Assembly: GCA_018292915.2 (NCBI GenBank)
Contig: JACVVK020000442.1
Span: 511,501 to 575,500 of the forward strand
Direction: 5' to 3'
DNA from: Batillaria attramentaria
Lineage: Eukaryota > Mollusca > Gastropoda > Batillariidae
Length of the DNA: 64,000 nt
Every line of letters starts with the position of its first letter. The first letter of the stretch is position 1. Of this stretch, positions 1 through 12,899 are shown piece after piece. A program made the translations under genes and the position numbers. The notes beneath the pieces were generated by a model that was given only the letters and a program-made list of their open reading frames with translations, made no database searches and was not told the origin of the DNA.

Positions 1-41
<41 letters not shown>

Positions 42-152
42 TACGCACACACATACGCACACACACACGCACACACACACACACAAACAGATCACCCTAA
101 CCCACATCAGCTCCCCCCCCCCTTCCCCCAAACAAACACACACACACACACA
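1..152. repeat. Imperfect (AC)n microsatellite, cut by window start
   Basis: The window opens inside an AC dinucleotide array with scattered G and T interruptions up to about position 91. A poly-C run (about 111-128) and a second short AC array (about 133-152) follow. Nothing coding is visible; the reading frames here encode only Cys/Val or His/Thr repeats. Confidence 0.95.
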
Positions 153-169
153 TATATCCCAAACAAGAA

Positions 170-500
170 ACAAAAAAGCAAAACCAAAAACAAGAGCTAC
201 AGGAAAGAAAAAAAAACAAAACACCCAAAACAACCGCCCAAAAACAACAGCAACAACAAAAACAAAACAAACAAAAAACAAACAACAAAACAAAACAAAA
301 CAAAAACAAAAAAACCAACAACAAAAACACAAAAACAAAAGAAAAACAAAAAACAAGAACAAACAACAACAACAAAAAAACAACAACAAAAACCCAACAA
401 CAACGACGAAACCCACAGCATCAGCAATAGTAGCAGCAAATTCAACAACAGCAGCAACAACAGCAGCAACATCAACAACAACAACAACAACAACAGCAGT
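170..500. repeat. A/C-only low-complexity tract, (CAAA)n grading into (CAA/CAG)n
   Basis: The + strand is almost entirely A and C for about 330 bases. The first two thirds are CAAAA/CAAA-type runs and the end is CAA/CAG triplets. One frame reads polyglutamine, but no flanking coding sequence supports a polyQ exon. The same kind of tract, or its complement, recurs at 26817-27090, 27560-27855 and 45471-45870. Confidence 0.85.
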
Positions 501-1037
<537 letters not shown>

Positions 1038-1065
1038 AGGAGGAGGGGGGAGGGGCTTAGTTGTT

Positions 1066-1240
1066 GGTTGGTCGTGGTATTCACGTCCTTTTCCACAACA
1101 CAAGGGTGTTATCAAAGACGGGGGCAGTTAGGAACACTGAGATCAGCACTCTTTATTTTTTTTTTGCCTTCAAGCCGGGGTTCGAACTTGTGCCATGAGC
1201 ATCGAAAGTCCAGCACTCTACCAATTTGACAGTCCCGTCT
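1066..1240 (-). mobile_element. SINE-A copy, strongly diverged
   Basis: On the minus strand a tRNA-like head is visible, with box-A-like TTGGTAGAGTGCTGGAC and box-B-like AAGTTCGAACCCC. It is followed by remnants of the SINE-A body (TTTGATAACACCC-like, GTGGAAAAGGACGTGAA-like). It is more divergent than the other copies and carries a T-run insertion, so it is probably old. Confidence 0.6.
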
Positions 1241-1335
1241 AAGCTGGGAGTCTAAAGGAGACGGTGCTGTGGCGCTAAGGAACGGGTGAACGGGGGACGG
1301 GGCCCGGGAGGGAGGGGGGATTATTTCACCTCTGA

Positions 1336-1453
1336 AAGTTTTCATTTTTGGCTACCCCAAGTTTTATTCTGCGTGATGGTGATGATGAGGATAATAGCAT
1401 GATGATGCTAGGAAGGTCCGCCTGGTTTGAGACTGCATGACAGGGCCGCACCC
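1336..1453 (+). repeat. Interspersed repeat family B, partial
   Basis: This stretch shares the order GGCTACCCCAA, GATGATGAGGAT, GGTCCGCCTGGTTTGAGACT and GACAGGGCCGCA with the fuller copy at 58621-58890. It has an internal deletion. Other copies are at 8241-8370, 21955-22075 and, inverted, 23480-23990. The family's class is unknown. Confidence 0.7.
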
Positions 1454-1598
1454 CGTTTCCACCACGTAAGGGTGATATCAAAGACGGGGCAACGAGAAAA
1501 AGACTACCCCAAATATTTGGCGCCGGCCGGGACTCGAACTCACGACCCGAGCATTGAGAGTCCACTGACGCTCTACCATTCGGCTATCCCGGTTCCCC
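1454..1598 (-). mobile_element. SINE-A copy, 3' tail missing
   Basis: Minus-strand copy with an intact tRNA-like head (GGATAGCCGAATGGTAGAGC-type box A; GTGAGTTCGAGTCCCGGCC-type box B) and body. The ACGTTAAACCCCC tail is absent, and the copy abuts family B directly, so it may have been joined by deletion. Confidence 0.85.
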
Positions 1599-2198
1599 GT
1601 TAGCACAGTCGGACGATTCTGCAAAAAGCAGATTTCAAAGAACTTCCGCCGATGTGACTTACCTACTTTACTTCCAAACGACCAGAAGCGGCTATCGTTC
1701 CAATAGCCACTTTCCGATTAAAACCAGACAATGCGAAAGTGACGCGCACTTGGCGTCAAGTGACAGGGGAAATGGATCATATGATGCCGATTTCCCGACG
1801 GAGAAGGTCCAGACAGAGAGAGGACTGCTTGATCGATGGCTCAGTCCCTCCCGCCTGCCCCTCCGGTCGACTAATCCGATTTGGGGGGGGGGGGGGTCCA
1901 GCTGGAGCCTTAGAAACAAACACGATCAGGGGGTTACCTAGATCTGTATCGTTCTACGAGGAAACGGAGGATACGAAATATTACCCGGGACTATACAGGA
2001 TGCAGACCCTCTAGAGACTTAAAAAAAAAAAAAAAAACCGGCGGATGTGTGGTACAGGAACTTGATCGACCCTTTTTGTAAAAAACAAACAAAACTACAA
2101 CAACAACAAAACAACAACAACAACAACAACAAACCCAATGAACAAATGAATAATAATAATAATAAATCCTTTCAAATAAGGACGGTTGATTTATTAAT
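1599..2198. other. Unannotated sequence with short simple repeats
   Basis: No gene is visible. The stretch contains a G-run (about 1885-1897), an A-run (about 2021-2036) and a CAA/AAT triplet block (about 2098-2165). Confidence 0.6.
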
Positions 2199-2249
2199 TG
2201 GTTGTTTGAAGGTTTCACGTCTTTTTCCACCACATAAACGTCATATCAA
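2199..2249 (-). mobile_element. SINE-A tail fragment
   Basis: Only the tail and distal body of SINE-A are recognisable on the minus strand (TTGATATGACG, TGTGGTGGAAAAAGACGTGA). It sits directly next to a family C copy. Confidence 0.6.
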
Positions 2250-2256
2250 ATAAATA

Positions 2257-2347
2257 AAAGCGACATAAGAGAGACAGAAACCACTTAACTTTCACAAAGG
2301 ACGGCACAGGTCAACGTTTCGGCTTTCGCCTTCCTTAGGACACAAAC
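2257..2347. repeat. Interspersed repeat family C, copy 1
   Basis: About 90 bp closely matching 15362-15450, including AAAGCGACATAA, ACAAAGGACGGCAC and TCAACGTTTCGGCTTTCGCC. Two near-identical copies 13 kb apart mark it as interspersed. The family's class is unknown; it has the look of a retroelement end. Confidence 0.8.
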
Positions 2348-2460
2348 AAATGATTTGCTTCCCTTGTTATGACACATCACATGATGCGGTTGATTTCAAA
2401 CTAAATATATATAAACGAAAAAAAAAAAGTGCGTTTGTCTTTTAATTCCCCCCTACCCAC

Positions 2461-2643
<183 letters not shown>

Positions 2644-3430
2644 CGTCCTCCGCCCCATAGTCCTTGAACGTATTCCACGATTCCTACATCAACATCTTTA
2701 CACCCGACGAAGCAACTATGATAATAAACTTGGAACCCACGCAAAAATACCTGAGTAGGGCCGAGAGGAAATTCTTGCGTCAATACTCACTTTGATAATC
2801 CACACTTTATGTACAACAAAATACCTTTACTATCTTCGCTTAGATGTCCCACCTTGCAAGATCCACCCCCCCCCCCACTCCCATCCGGGCCCCCGCCTTA
2901 CTCTCTCTCACAGTTCTGATAACGTCTATCGGTGTGTTCCCTTGACTGTTATCGTTTGATATGAGCAGGCATCCACACCCCGCGTAAAACAACAAATACT
3001 CACCCGACTTTATGAGGCCTGAGATCCACCACAGACTGCTAATCAGTCTTCAGCCTAAAGAACAGGACGTTCGAAAGAGGCTGGTTGTATGCTGAAAGCC
3101 GCGACGGTATATGGGCCCAGCTACTTCGTGGTAAAAAACAGTTTGCGTGGGCGTACCGCAAATGAGACTCGACTTCGGGTCGAGGTTAAAATGGTTTTGC
3201 CAACAATGTAAGGATGTGAGCACGTTTGCCCAGGTACAACATGACCCAGGAATTGCTAGGACAATTTTTTTCTTCTGACGTTATCGATACAATCTTTCTC
3301 GACCCCCCCCCCCCGCCCCCCACCCCCTCAGCTCTACCCGCTCACATCTGCCTGTCTGTCTGTCTGTCTGTCCGCAATAAGTGTGAAACAATGGCTTCAA
3401 GGCCAGTCATCATCCACCGGTGAAAAATAA
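2644..3430. other. Unannotated sequence
   Basis: No supported gene. C-runs lie at about 2866-2877 and 3302-3326, and a short CTGT repeat at about 3350-3372. Confidence 0.6.
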
Positions 3431-3432
3431 AA

Positions 3433-3465
<33 letters not shown>

Positions 3466-3530
3466 CCTCTCTCTCTGTATCTCTCTGTGTCACACACACA
3501 CCCACACACACCCACACCCACACACACCCA

Positions 3531-3627
<97 letters not shown>

Positions 3628-3680
3628 CCTCATCAACAACACACAAATGAATAAATGCACAAGAGAGAGAGAGAGAGAGA

Positions 3681-3760
<80 letters not shown>
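3433..3760. repeat. Compound microsatellite (CT)n-(CA)n-(GA)n-(CA)n
   Basis: (CT)n at about 3433-3488, (CA)n with ACCC variants at 3489-3626, a 35 bp non-repeat spacer, (GA)n at 3663-3682 and (CA)n at 3683-3758. The spacer carries the same flank sequence as the array at 2508. Confidence 0.95.
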
Positions 3761-3762
<2 letters not shown>

Positions 3763-4231
3763 TTCGTAATCTGAGCAAAACTGATCTTAGTAGCTACAAT
3801 AGTCGCGCCTCTCTACCTAGAATACGACACCGCATGTGTCCAGCAGCTGCCCCGAGAAGGGAGGCAACATGAGTACGCATTTAATGTTTCGTAGGACGAA
3901 AACATGATTTACAGTGATGATTAGTCGCAGCTACTCCGCCTAAATGCCAAGTCAGTGGCGAAATAATAGAGTAATTTTCATGCTGGATTGATTTTATTGC
4001 ATTGTGTTTGGACCCGAGTATAGCTGGAGGCAAGCATCTGGCTGTGCTAATCAGTCATTGTAATTTTGATGTATACGGGACGACAATGCGCGTGGGTGCA
4101 TGTACACTGGTTTGTTAGTTCAGATTACTGTGATAAATAGGAACCATTCTTTCCGAGGTTTGTCAACCAAAAAAAAAAAAAAAAAAAAAAATGTTGCAGA
4201 TTTTAGACGAGAAGTCGTTTTCAATCTTAGT
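3761..4231. other. Unannotated sequence
   Basis: No gene and no repeat shared within the window was seen. A run of A lies at about 4170-4190. Confidence 0.6.
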
Positions 4232-4245
4232 AACCATTACCTGTC

Positions 4246-4411
4246 GGGGAGCCGGGGTGGTCGAATGGTAGAGCGTTGGACTTCTAATGCTCGGGTCGTG
4301 AGTTCGATCCCCGCTGGGGCCAAATATTTGTGCTGGCTTTTTCATCGTTGCCCCGTCTTTGATATCACCCTATGTGGTGGAAAAGGACGTTAAACCCCCA
4401 AACACCCACCC
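4246..4411 (+). mobile_element. SINE-A, full-length copy with perfect target-site duplication
   Basis: This is the clearest full-length copy. The head is tRNA-like (box A TGGTCGAATGGTAGAGCG, box B GTGAGTTCGATCCCC). The body reads CAAATATTTGTGCTGGCTTT and CCCCGTCTTTGATATCACCC, and the 3' tail GGACGTTAAACCCCCAAACA is followed by CCCACCCA. The 14-bp duplication AACCATTACCTGTC flanks it at 4232-4245 and 4412-4425. The pol III boxes and duplication show a retrotransposed SINE; the body-domain class was not assigned. Confidence 0.95.
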
Positions 4412-4507
4412 AACCATTACCTGTCAGAAGACAGTCGGGTAAGTTTGTACAGCTACGAATGGCTGTACCTAGTACATTACGGGCAGAAAAAAAAGAAAGA
4501 GTCAAAC

Positions 4508-4624
4508 AGGCTAGGTGGGTGGGTGTTTGGGAGTTTAACGTCCTTTTCCACCACGTGTGGATGATATCAAAGACGGGGCAACAAGAAAAAGACCAGCACA
4601 AATATTTGGCCCCAGCCGGGAAAG
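4508..4624 (-). mobile_element. SINE-A, 5'-truncated copy
   Basis: The body and tail of SINE-A are present and the tRNA head is lost. GAGTCAAAC at 4499-4507 and 4625-4633 is a likely target-site duplication. Part of this copy is repeated in inverted orientation at 4680-4748. Confidence 0.85.
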
Positions 4625-4679
4625 GAGTCAAACTGATAAACGAACTTTTCTTTTCTTTTTTAAAAATCTAATTTAATCT

Positions 4680-4748
4680 GTTTGACTCTTTTCCCGGCTA
4701 CGGTCAAATATTTGTGCTGGCTTTTGTTTTCTCTCTCGTGGCCCCGTC
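4680..4748 (+). mobile_element. SINE-A fragment, inverted partner of 4508-4624
   Basis: Contains GTTTGACTCTTTTCCCGGC, then CAAATATTTGTGCTGGCTTT. It is the near reverse complement of about 4590-4633, including the non-SINE flank GAGTCAAAC. It is therefore an inverted duplication of the junction, not an independent insertion. Confidence 0.8.
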
Positions 4749-5280
<532 letters not shown>

Positions 5281-5324
5281 GAAGGGGGGGGGGGGGGCGG
5301 AGGGGGGAGGGGGGAGGGGGGAGG
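5281..5324 (+). repeat. G-rich tract (GGGGGGA)n
   Basis: A 13-base G-run is followed by four G-run blocks separated by single A or C bases. It fits a G-quadruplex-forming motif on the + strand. Confidence 0.85.
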
Positions 5325-5680
5325 ATTAGATGTTAGTCATGTCTGAGAGTGAATTGGTTGCCTATACATCTGGGAGATGTTATCGTTGTGTAGGAATGAT
5401 CACCATTTCCGTAATTCCGTATACATATTCCGTGAGTCAAAACTTGAAGTCAGCACATTCTACCTTGCGTTCGATCAGGGTTATTCTTTTATATCGGTTC
5501 CGTCGAGAAAATCTACAGTGCATGCGTCAAAACAACAGTCATATCAAAACATTATTACAATGAATACCTTCTTTTTTTTTATTGTGGGCTGAACTTACGT
5601 ATCTCCAAGCCGGTCAGTGGATTAGGGACTACTGAACTTGTTTCATGTCTGTTTGTGCGCGTATGTGTCTGTCCGTCTCC

Positions 5681-5768
5681 CTTCTCGTTGCCCCGTCTTT
5701 GACATCACCCGTACGTGGTGGAAAATGATGTAAAACTCCTAAATGCCCCCCCCCCCCAACCCCTCCCC
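5681..5768 (+). mobile_element. SINE-A, 5'-truncated tail copy with target-site duplication
   Basis: Begins inside the body (CTCGTTGCCCCGTCTTTGAC) and keeps GTGGTGGAAAATGATGTAAA; the tail C-run is expanded to about 12. CTGTCCGTCTCC is perfectly duplicated at 5669-5680 and 5769-5780. Confidence 0.9.
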
Positions 5769-5869
5769 CTGTCCGTCTCCACTGAATTTGCCGGCTTCTG
5801 AAGATCACGATACACACATACCGGCACACACAGGAGTCGTGTCTCATCCATGAAATGCACTGTGCGTAC

Positions 5870-5989
<120 letters not shown>

Positions 5990-6280
5990 GCGCACCATTT
6001 CACAAGTGGTTGCATGTGTATCTAAGTGTCTGTGTATATGCTGTAAATTCCTCGTTCCAGGGCCGACTCTGGAAAAGAAACCTCTTCAGTTTGCCGGCGG
6101 GTGCGCGGGGTCCATATCATTTGTTGTACATGATCGCAGTTTTACACAGGTATTCTTGGCGAGATGTCAGGCCAGAGACAAGCTAGCAAAAACACGGCCT
6201 TATCAGGTTTCTATCTAAATGGAGGTACTCGGCGGGCCAAGGGAGCACACTCAGAGTTTCACTCATATCTCCCTCCCAAG

Positions 6281-6414
6281 GACTTCTTTTTTTTTTTTTT
6301 TTTTTTTGGGGGGGGGGGCAGTCTGTTGTGTAACTCAGTAAGTGGACATGTAACAATAAAAGAGTGGAATGCAAGGGGGCTGGGGTATGTGTGTGTGTGG
6401 GGGGGGGGGGGGGA
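6281..6414. repeat. Poly-T/poly-G junction and poly-G
   Basis: About 22 T followed immediately by about 10 G at 6286-6318, and a second G-run at 6399-6413. The T/G junction is the complement of the C/A junctions seen in several SINE-A tails. Confidence 0.85.
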
Positions 6415-6657
6415 ATGGAGTCTGGGCAGCTAGACTCTCCGTAAGAAAGATATTGGCGCGAAATCGATAGGGTTAGTATTTGTTCAGACCTTTATTTTTC
6501 TCTCTCTCTGCCTTTGATTCTGATCTAAAACGGTAATTAAGCCTCCACACGTCCACCCATCCTTCTGGCTGATGGGCGGATAAAGGCCTTTGCCTCTTGT
6601 GAGAACATAAGAATTGCTCCCGCTTGCCTTTCTGTTCTATGCCCGCCTGTCCCTTCA

Positions 6658-7398
<741 letters not shown>

Positions 7399-7402
7399 TT
7401 AA

Positions 7403-8202
7403 TCTGTGGGGTCGTCCAGGAACCACTGATAACTTCACAATAATCCTTCTCTATTCCTTTCTGTCTTCCAGCGTTCTCTGCGATCTTACAAACTCTAGGC
7501 CAGTTCATTCTTTGACATATTGTTTTCCAAACCTTTCGTTACTTCCTACTTATGAAGTTCAAAAAGTATGCCGGACATAAGTCCCTACAAGTGTAAGCCA
7601 CTGAATGATTCGACCATGCACCCCTTACCCTGAAACCTCAGCCCGCGGTACTGAACATGTCTTTCAAATTTAATTACAATGTTTCTTTCCGTCTGAATGC
7701 AGACTAAACTGTGGCTGCAGCTACCACCACTTGTTTCAAATGATAAACATCCGTGATTCCTAAAGCCGAATGTTTATATCCAAAAAGCGAACGAAATCTC
7801 TAAAATACGTAGCACCCGCTTCCTCTTTTTTTGAGTACTAGTACTTGAACTGTTTAATGTCAAGGCTATGGCTCTTTCGACGCACTAAAGCAAATGTTTG
7901 GTATTGGAAAGAATGTATACGTGGCTGATGTGAATGTGAAAATAGGAAAGTATGTAAACGTTTATTATTTCGGTCCCGTCATTCCATAGTCGTGTAGAAT
8001 GGCTGAGCGTTGAGCACATCCCTTGTACGTACGGAAAGCTTCTATTGTTCTCACGGAGGAGAAGCAAGGCTGATCGAAAAAGGTTAATAAAAAAAATCTT
8101 ATTCCCACCGAGTAGACTGGAGATAGAAAACAGGAACTCAGAGCTTGAGGGTACCTTTGTGTAAATATACAGCAAAGGGCGATTTTCAACAAACACAAAT
8201 TA
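7403..8202. other. Unannotated AT-leaning sequence
   Basis: No supported gene and no within-window repeat was seen. Confidence 0.6.
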
Positions 8203-8240
8203 TGATTTTATTTTATTTATTTATTTATTTATTTATTTTT
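8203..8240. repeat. (TTTA)n array
   Basis: About eight TTTA/TTAT units directly precede a family B copy. Confidence 0.85.
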
Positions 8241-8370
8241 TGCTGCAGTGCCTCAAATCTTTTGCCAGTTCCAGTGGTGTTCTTCCCAGTTAATGGGTGG
8301 AATCCACGGAGGGAGTTGGGGCAATTTTGATTATGCATGATGATGGAGATGAGGATGATGGTAAGACACA
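8241..8370 (+). repeat. Interspersed repeat family B, copy
   Basis: Shares CTTTTGCCAGTTCCAGTGGT, ATCCACGGAGGG, TTGGGGCAATTTT and GATGATGGAGATGAGGAT with 58621-58890. The 150-codon open frame that begins here is produced by this repeat plus flanking sequence and is not called as a gene. Confidence 0.85.
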
Positions 8371-9498
8371 AACTATCATAGGAGGGTCTACAAAGTTTGC
8401 GATTTCACGAGGCACACCACAACGCTGCAAACACCATAGCAGTAGAGAAATGAGAAAGACTGAAAAGCCAGAACCGGTGTGTATACCTGTACAGAAACAT
8501 GTTACTGACTCTGCACGTTTTCTCGGCAGAATAATTAAAACAATTGCTTTCAGTAGTTTGAATCCAGTTTTTAGATGTGTCACACGCAAGCAGTGCACAT
8601 CGATTTATTCACGATCTCAGCCACTCTTTAGAAAGTCAACACCAGTCAGAAGTCATTTCCGTGCAAACGGCGCACCTTACTTGCTTTGTATCATGAAACA
8701 ACAACAACAAACTTTGTGTTATGCAGGCCTTCACAGGAAAGTGAATTGAATCAGTCTTAAAGGCAGAACGTCAAGGGGAATCACTCACGCGTACCTTGCG
8801 TGTGGATTTTTGGAGTGAAGCTGATAGCATTTTCGATCACTATATAGTATCTTATTTCTATTTGTAAAAACAACAACAACAACAACAACAACGCTACTAC
8901 TTTGGGCATTCAATGATTCAATCAGTTTTATGCGCGTGGGAGGGTTGAAAGGTACTGAAGTTATATCCTTTATTCCAAGGTTTACCTTTAGAAATAGTTT
9001 CTTTGACCCCCCCCCCCCGCCCCCCCCCCCCAAAAAAAAAAAAAAAAAAAAAACAACGAGAAAAAGATGAAGAAAGAGAGAGAAACTTGTTCAGAACTTA
9101 CCGTGTCTTTTTCTTTTGCTGTATTCAACAACTCCTGGCAAATGTTCAACAAAGTTTTATATCTTCCTCTCAATACACCATTAGATCCTAGTGTCTCCTG
9201 GCACTGAATCTAACACAATACTCCCTTTTGTGAAAGGAAGTGTTTCTTACACGGGTATTTTCCTTACTCTGCCATCCCTGTTGGCTTCTACACTGAAAAG
9301 AACATCCACATAGCACGTACTCCAGCGTCTGTTGCGAAGGTTCTATCCGTTTATTTTATAGTGAGACAGATCGAGATCCAACGTATCACAGATTTGTAAC
9401 AATAACTGGGATGGCCGACTTTCCACCCATCCGCTTTTTTTCCCACACCCATTGTCTGATCCCAGATGAAAGCCTGTATCGGTCGAGCGGACCACAGT
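8371..9498. other. Unannotated sequence with short simple repeats
   Basis: No supported gene. (CAA)n lies at about 8870-8892 and a poly-C to poly-A junction at 9008-9053. The C/A junction resembles an over-expanded SINE-A tail, but no SINE-A body sits beside it. Confidence 0.6.
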
Positions 9499-9751
9499 GC
9501 CGTCAATTCCTGTCTGACCCTAACTTTTGAAACTGGTAATTGCGCACCGAAGGGCTTGAAATGATTTCACTTGACACAGAGAGAGAGAGAAGGGGGGAAG
9601 GTAGAGAGAGAGAGAGAGAGATGGGGGTGGGGGAGGGGGGGGGTAGAGTGGAGAGAGAGAGAGAGAGACGCTAACATGTAGTCAATTCCTGCCTGACCCC
9701 CAACTTTTGAACTTAGTAATTGCCCACCAACTGACGTGACTTAATTTCATG

Positions 9752-9795
<44 letters not shown>

Positions 9796-9797
9796 TG

Positions 9798-9841
<44 letters not shown>
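9499..9841. repeat. Diverged tandem duplication separated by (GA)n, with (GT)n/(GCGT)n/(GA)n
   Basis: GTCAATTCCTG...CTGACCC...AACTTTTGAA...GTAATTGC...CACC at 9499-9570 is repeated at 9680-9752 with about 15-20% differences. The copies are separated by GA arrays (about 9578-9668). A GT, GCGT (about 9758-9798) and GA (about 9800-9840) compound array follows. Confidence 0.85.
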
Positions 9842-9845
<4 letters not shown>

Positions 9846-9977
9846 AATGAATGAATGAATGAATTCTCTTTATTTTACAAGGATGTAAGTATTAAGCACA
9901 TGTGCTTGTCTTCCAACTTGTCCTTGCTACAAAAAAATCTACAAAAATAGAAAGAAAATCACAGTTAAACAAAAGAC

Positions 9978-10010
<33 letters not shown>
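9842..10010. repeat. (GAAT)n and (GA)n arrays around a short unique stretch
   Basis: (GAAT)n at 9842-9864, then TTCTCTTTATTTTACAAGG, which looks like the complement of an AATAAAG-type retroelement end, then (GA)n at about 9978-10010. Confidence 0.7.
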
Positions 10011-10616
10011 TGGTAGTGGTGTTGATGAGAAGGGGGGCGAGGGATAGGGGCGTAGGCCGGGACATTTTACACCGTTCCGCCCTGGTCATGTTCCGCTTAA
10101 ATCGCCCATTTCCTAGTTATTACCATGCTAGTTGCTCACACAAGGCCAGAGTTGAATCAGGGCTGAAATGTCCCCTCCTCGTCATTAAAAGTCAATTTGA
10201 CGGGGATGCGCCCCTATCTGTTGGAGGAAAATTATCCCCCTTGTGATTGTTGGTAGACCAAAGTGTTGTTACGTTCTCTAGGGAAATGAGTGTTGTGCAA
10301 ATACAATTATTTAGCAGAATCACAGCGATGGGAGGCCCTGGGGAGGAAATGGCAGGTAAAATTAGCTGACACTTCCTCCCTTTCCTAAAATACAATAGGT
10401 CACCGAACCGCTCAGGCAATTTTGGGGACTCTAGAATAAACAGTTTGAAATCCCAGGTCAGCTCCTACAGAGAAAACAACTCTGGCTCTGTGAACATGTA
10501 CAGAAACCTTCTTTTTTTCTTTTTCTTCATTTGCGTACTTGTTTGGTGCTGTATCTTTGATTTTTCGAATAGACGACTCCACTCAGCAAACCCGGCCCGA
10601 GGCAAAAGCCCCGCCC
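10011..10616. other. Unannotated sequence
   Basis: No supported gene and no repeat recognised. Confidence 0.6.
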
Positions 10617-10770
10617 ATTTACTTTGCCGTGTATTGACAATACACAGTACGTCCATGACGTCATTGTATGGAAAAAAAAGGGGTGATTCCAAGATGAAAG
10701 AGTTTGACGTAATGGTCATTTTCCTCAAATGACGTCAATGGACTTGCTGGTTTCTTGCCATGCTTCAGTC
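10617..10770. repeat. Interspersed repeat family I, copy 1
   Basis: Aligns by eye with 38330-38470: a TTTGCCGTG block, GTCCATG, GGGGTGATTCC, ATTGACGTAATGGYC-type, AAATGACGTC and TTTCTTGCCATG, in the same order. It contains two TGACGTCA palindromes. Confidence 0.7.
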
Positions 10771-11004
10771 ATATCAAACATGCTTCCCTCGTTGTAGTGT
10801 CTGGCAAAAAGTTTGCTACACCGTGCCACGTGTTGCGCTTAATATGCTGCGAGACGAGTGGAGTCGTTCATTACACCAGGACCTACAAAAAATGCTCCAG
10901 ATTTTCTGAATGACAGAAGTAAATTTTTTATCATATAATTAAGCTCGCATCCGTTCTTTCAAGCAGTAACACTAATCAAAGTCTCCTGTGCCTTCAGCGT
11001 CATA

Positions 11005-11005
<1 letters not shown>
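10771..11005. other. Unannotated sequence
   Basis: No feature recognised. Confidence 0.5.

Positions 11006-11093
<88 letters not shown>
11006..11093. repeat. (GT)n microsatellite
   Basis: About 44 uninterrupted GT units. Confidence 0.98.
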
Positions 11094-11096
<3 letters not shown>

Positions 11097-11610
11097 AGAG
11101 GGGAGGGAGGGATGATGGGCCATCGGGATCGGGAGTTGGAGTTTCAGGGGGATAGAATTTAATGGTAGTTGAGGTAAGGGGTGGGAAGGGGAAGGCCGGC
11201 ATCGGAGTCTTTTCTCCAATAACCAACTAACAGTTTGGAATAGTAGTAGAGAAGATACGTTCAAAGTATACGATCGAAAAGAGTTGCAGAAAGCAAGGAC
11301 AACAATTCTGCGAGCGTAAATATCTTCCTGTATAGCTTAAGAAACGTGCCACAGATAATCTTCTCAACTCTTAACATGTTTGACTGTCTGGAACTTCTAC
11401 CTGAATCTGTTGTCTGTCTCGCTGTTCTGTGTGCAGCTCTCTGGGTATGCCTTCGGAAAATCCGGGTTTTTTTTCAGGTCAAAGCCCAGACTTGATTCCG
11501 GTCGATTCTGCAAACAGGTGAAATCCAACTAGGGCCAAGTGTTCAGCTTTGTGATGCCAAAGACAAGAAACGATTTCCTGTAACTGTGTTTTTGTTCCTC
11601 AAAGTGGGCC
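11094..11610. other. Unannotated sequence
   Basis: No supported gene. Confidence 0.6.
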
Positions 11611-11835
<225 letters not shown>

Positions 11836-12103
11836 ACAGAAAGGGAGAGAGTTCATAAAACATCTGGGTTACTTAGGAAAATATTGACTACTGATTCTAC
11901 CGACAGGCGAATTATTCAGGTTGTAAAAACGAGACGAGGAAGTGAAAGATGAAAGAGTCTGGCTGGGGCCCGGCGATGCCTGAAGAAGTCAGGTGTAAAC
12001 AAACTGAATGATGAAGGTCCGATGAAAGAGGTCGGTTGTTTGGTTGCTTGGGGTGTGAACTGTGAACGTCATCTTCCAACACGCAAGGACATACTTTAGC
12101 AAG

Positions 12104-12460
12104 GGCGGGTGGGTGTTTGGGGGGTTTAACGTCCTTTTCCACCAGACAGGGGCATAACGTAGCAACGGCTGGACGGGAGGAAGACACCAGCACAATGTGT
12201 TGGCGTCCAGGAGGAATCGAAATCAGGGGTGGTGTGGTGTGCGTGTTTTTCGTGTTTAAGGTCCTTTTCCACCAAGTATGGGTGATACCAAAGACGGGGC
12301 AACGAGAAAAAGGCCAGCTCAAATATCTGGCCCCAGCCGGGATTCGAACTCACAACCCGAGCATTGAAAGTCCAACATTCTACCATTGGGCTATCGCGGC
12401 TCCCCGGAATCGAACTCCGATCCCTGGCACATAGTACATAGTCCAACGTGGCGACCGCCG
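12104..12460 (-). mobile_element. SINE-A inserted inside an older SINE-A relative (nested pair)
   Basis: An outer minus-strand copy starts at 12104 with the tail and is interrupted at 12222. A second, better conserved copy occupies 12222-12405 with full head and tail. GGAATCGAA flanks the inner copy at 12213-12221 and 12406-12414, within the outer copy's box-B region. The remaining outer head continues to about 12460. Confidence 0.85.
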
Positions 12461-12806
12461 GAATAACACGCGTGACGTACTTACCACTTTCATATACTCT
12501 TGGGCACTTACCGCTTTAAAGTTTGATGTACTCCCTCTAGTCTAAGCCAGATATACTTCACCCTCACACGCCAAATTTACCCCCCCCCCCCACCCCAAGC
12601 GTCTCTTACATTCTTATCATTAAGATTCACTAGACTTTCCGCTGTTGGCACCGGAGCATTCTCCTACGCTGGTCCTTTACCCTGGAATCGCTCCCTCATT
12701 CAAGCCGCCAAGCACCCTCCCTTGAATATTTCAAGGAAAAACCTGAAAACCTGAAACCCCACCTGTTTTCTGCCCATTACACCACTTGACTGTTGTGGTT
12801 TGCAAC
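12461..12806. other. Unannotated sequence
   Basis: No gene seen; one C-run at about 12581-12592. Confidence 0.55.
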
Positions 12807-12808
12807 GC

Positions 12809-12899
<91 letters not shown>

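Noticed and set aside
1..500. PolyQ or low-complexity protein exon
   Set aside because: The CAA/CAG block grades into A/C-only noncoding sequence, with no splice sites or flanking coding sequence.
4246..4330. tRNA gene
   Set aside because: Boxes A and B are present, but the sequence continues into the SINE body, recurs across the window and has target duplications.
8297..8749. 150-codon open frame on the + strand
   Set aside because: It starts inside a family B repeat, has no recognisable domain and no related frame in the other family B copies.
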